Shown in pieces: positions 8,473-10,073 of a stretch of 10,073 bases of DNA. This DNA comes from Pseudomonadota bacterium (GTDB lineage: Bacteria > Pseudomonadota > Gammaproteobacteria > Xanthomonadales > Xanthomonadaceae). The translations under genes were made by a program, and so were the position numbers. The stretch lies in NCBI GenBank assembly GCA_023393895.1, contig JAEXBT010000180.1, positions 1-10,073 on the forward strand, read 5' to 3'. Position 1 is the stretch's first letter; every line of letters begins with the position of its first letter. A model generated the notes under the pieces. The model was not told the DNA's origin. It saw nothing but the letters and a program-made list of their open reading frames with translations, and ran no database searches.

Positions 8473-8476
8473 CTCC
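8473..8476 (-). promoter_or_regulatory. ribosome binding site of the flavin hydroxylase gene
   Basis: GGAG on the minus strand lies 7 bases before ATG 8465. It selects this start over the in-frame ATG at 8495. Confidence 0.6.
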
Positions 8477-8519
8477 GTCGGGGGATGCGCGTCATGCTGG
8501 CAAGCCCGCGCCCCCGACG

Positions 8520-8537
8520 GCTTGACTGCGGTCAAGC
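8520..8537. repeat. perfect 7-bp inverted repeat overlapping the oleB stop codon
   Basis: GCTTGAC (8520-8526) and GTCAAGC (8531-8537) are perfectly complementary around a 4-base centre. On the minus strand the oleB stop codon (8532-8534) lies in the first arm, and the hydroxylase ATG is 54 bases beyond the repeat. No T-run follows, so it is not a standard terminator. The core TTGAC-N4-GTCAA has the geometry of Crp/Fnr-family sites (Fnr consensus TTGAT-N4-ATCAA), which makes an operator conceivable. A short hairpin at the stop codon is the other reading. A 7-base palindrome can also occur by chance. Confidence 0.4.
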
Positions 8538-9473
8538 GCGCGCGGCATCCAGCGGATGAGCGTCCAGGAAACGACGAATCGCCGGCACCAGTACCTCGTG
8601 CCTGTCCTCGAGCACGTAGTGCGCGGCATCCTCGAACGCATGCACCTCGGCATCCGGCAGGGCGCGGCGGAAGCCCTCAAGGAAGTGGCGGTCGAAGACG
8701 AAGTCACGCAAGCCCCAGCCGATGAAGGCGGGGCGATCTGCGTAGCCGGGCAGTGCCGCCTCGGCGGCTTCCAGCAGCGGCCAGGCGCGGTCTTTCGTGT
8801 TCAGCGGAATGTCCTGCATGAAGCGCAGCGTGGCGATCGCATTCGTCCAGCCGTCGTAGACTCCGCTGTAGGCGTGCTTCACTTCGCCCGGCAGCGCACG
8901 ACGCGTGCCGAACGCCGCGGCGCCGCGCGCGAACAGGTTGAAGCGGCGGATCAGCCAGCCACCCAGCCGCGAATGCCGGCCCATCGCAATCTGCCACGGC
9001 ATCGGCTTGGCCGCCGGCAGCGGGAACGAGGCGGAATTGGTGATGACGAGCCGGCGCACGCGCGCGGGATCGCGCAGCGCCCAGCCGAAGCCGATCATCC
9101 CGCCCCAGTCGTGCACGGCCAGCGTCAGCGGGCCATCGATGCCGAGGTGGCGCAGCAACGCCTCGACATCGTCGATCCGCGATTGCAGCGTGTAGTCGTA
9201 GCGCGGGGAGGCATCGGCAGCATCGCCGGGCTTGTCGCTCAGCCCCATGCCGATGTGGTCCGGCACGATGCAGCGGTAGCGGTTCTTCAGGCCGTTGACC
9301 AGATGCCGCCAGTAGAAGCTCCACGACGGGTTGCCGTGCAGCATGAGCACGACTTCGCCATCGCGCGGCCCCTCGTCCAGATAGGACATGGCGATGCCCG
9401 GGCGGACGTCAAAGCGCTGGGGTTCGAACGGATAGTCCGGAAAACGCGTCTGCGCCGAGGCGCGCATGGTCAT
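8532..9473 (-). CDS. oleB: OleB, beta-lactone decarboxylase (alpha/beta hydrolase, haloalkane-dehalogenase-like)
   Basis: The product has 313 residues. OleB removes CO2 from the beta-lactone made by OleC and yields the long-chain cis-olefin. The fold is that of haloalkane dehalogenases: oxyanion-region HGNPSWSFYWRHL (46-58), DHIGMGLSDKP (72-82), the nucleophile elbow AVHDWGG with D122 rather than serine (119-125), an acidic residue D257 (GLRDFVF) and the catalytic histidine H285 (EDAAHYVLED). A complete Asp-His-Asp set means the lactone should be processed to the olefin, not left as an end product. The start is ambiguous between ATG 9473, which overlaps the oleA stop as TAATG, and ATG 9467 two codons later. 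The first is chosen for its coupling geometry; neither has a strong Shine-Dalgarno sequence. In-frame ATGs further upstream, such as 9848, fall within oleA and are not used. Confidence 0.93.
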   Translation of the reverse strand: MTMRASAQTRFPDYPFEPQRFDVRPGIAMSYLDEGPRDGEVVLMLHGNPSWSFYWRHLVNGLKNRYRCIVPDHIGMGLSDKPGDAADASPRYDYTLQSRIDDVEALLRHLGIDGPLTLAVHDWGGMIGFGWALRDPARVRRLVITNSASFPLPAAKPMPWQIAMGRHSRLGGWLIRRFNLFARGAAAFGTRRALPGEVKHAYSGVYDGWTNAIATLRFMQDIPLNTKDRAWPLLEAAEAALPGYADRPAFIGWGLRDFVFDRHFLEGFRRALPDAEVHAFEDAAHYVLEDRHEVLVPAIRRFLDAHPLDAARA

Positions 9474-10073
9474 TACCAGACCACAACCGACATCGTGCAG
9501 ATCAGGCCGGAGCCGATTCCGAGCAAGGCGACACGATCGCCCTTCTTCAAACGCCCGGCCTGCTTGAGCTTCGACAGCACGATCGGCACCGAGGCCGGCC
9601 CGATGTTGCCGTGTTCGCCGAAGATCGTCATCACCTTCTTCGGGTCGATGCCGAAGTTCTGGATCAGCGTCTGGGTGTGGACCTTGCTGATCTGGTGGAC
9701 CACGAACTGGTCGATCTCGTGCACCGCCCAGCCCATCGCCTGCTTGGCGGCGGCGAAGGTCTTGCCGGCGAGCTGCATGCCCTGGATCAGCAGCTGCTTG
9801 GTGTCGGTCACCATGCGGTCCAGATTGCCACGGCACAGGGTGTTCCACTCGGTGGCGGAACGGGTGACGCCGCCCTTGTAGCGCGGCGCATCCGGGTGCA
9901 GATCGGCGCGCGCCAGCACCATGCCGGCGGCACCGGAACCGAGCGTCAGCGTGGCCAGCTCGTTGCGGAACTCATCCTCGGTGGAATCCGGGCGCAGCAT
10001 CCGCTCGATGGTCTTCTCGTAGGCGAGGTCTGCGGTCTCGCCATCCACCACCAGCGCGTAGTCGATCTCGCCG
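9473..10073 (-). CDS. oleA: OleA, thiolase-fold acyl-CoA condensing enzyme, C-terminal part
   Basis: The frame is open from the right edge to TAA at 9473-9475. It covers 199 residues, somewhat over half of an OleA of about 340. OleA joins two fatty acyl-CoAs by non-decarboxylative Claisen condensation and releases a 2-alkyl-3-ketoacid, the first step of the olefin pathway. The fragment has the C-terminal half of a FabH/ketosynthase-III fold: TLGSGAAGMVLAR, the catalytic histidine in VVHQISKVHTQ (fragment residue 126), the catalytic asparagine in GEHGNIGPAS (residue 156), and the closing LLGIGSGLICTMSVVVW. The active-site cysteine and the N-terminus lie beyond the window. The GTG at 10051 is an internal valine codon. 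The VVHQISKVHTQ segment, the length of the tail and the adjacent oleB favour OleA over FabH. The 3' end overlaps oleB by one base. Confidence 0.93.
   Translation of the reverse strand, partial: GEIDYALVVDGETADLAYEKTIERMLRPDSTEDEFRNELATLTLGSGAAGMVLARADLHPDAPRYKGGVTRSATEWNTLCRGNLDRMVTDTKQLLIQGMQLAGKTFAAAKQAMGWAVHEIDQFVVHQISKVHTQTLIQNFGIDPKKVMTIFGEHGNIGPASVPIVLSKLKQAGRLKKGDRVALLGIGSGLICTMSVVVW

Noticed and set aside
7134..9881. Plus-strand open frames opposite the flavin hydroxylase and oleB/oleA (7134-8525 and 8556-9881)
   Set aside because: They are antisense shadows of strongly supported genes, with low-complexity translations and no family motif.
10049..10051. GTG at 10051 as the start of oleA
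   Set aside because: The frame stays open to the window edge with residues that fit a ketosynthase fold, so the codon is an internal valine and the gene is truncated by the window.
1..10073. tRNA, rRNA, CRISPR arrays, insertion sequences or phage genes
   Set aside because: No repeat arrays, transposase motifs, cloverleaf sequences or rRNA-like stretches were seen; nearly all bases are accounted for by ordinary metabolic genes.

Overview
The window is GC-rich DNA with dense, tightly packed genes. It looks like a gammaproteobacterium of the Xanthomonas/Lysobacter group (Lysobacteraceae/Xanthomonadaceae). That placement is inferred from base composition, the long-chain olefin (ole) genes and the flavin hydroxylase type; no rRNA, tRNA or other taxonomic marker is present.

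Layout. A short plus-strand segment lies at the left edge: the 3' end of an M16-family zinc-peptidase gene (1-448), followed with a 4-base overlap by a small membrane-protein gene (445-819) that an in-frame amber stop splits in two. The rest (828-10073) is one minus-strand run of eight genes. In transcription order these are oleA (3' part only), oleB, a UbiH/UbiM-type flavin hydroxylase, oleC, oleD, ubiJ, ubiB and a ferric-reductase/NOX-like membrane flavohaemoprotein. The small-protein gene and the last gene of this run converge, with 8 bases between their stop codons.

Function. OleA, OleD, OleC and OleB make up the known head-to-head hydrocarbon pathway: condensation of two fatty acyl-CoAs, reduction of the beta-keto acid, beta-lactone formation, and decarboxylation of the lactone to a long-chain cis-olefin. 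The visible catalytic motifs of all four are intact. Three proteins related to ubiquinone synthesis are interleaved or appended: a flavin hydroxylase between oleB and oleC, then UbiJ (SCP2 lipid-binding accessory factor) and UbiB (ABC1-type atypical kinase/ATPase) directly after oleD. The last gene encodes a transmembrane b-haem/FAD/NAD(P)H reductase.

Junctions are tight (TAATG at oleA/oleB, ATGA at oleC/oleD, 9 and 10 bases on either side of ubiJ), so co-transcription is likely. The operon promoter would lie beyond the right edge. The two larger gaps, 66 bases before the flavin hydroxylase and 74 bases before the last gene, each hold an inverted repeat. These are the best candidates for internal regulation. 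No stretch over 300 bases lacks a gene, and no mobile element, CRISPR array or RNA gene was seen.
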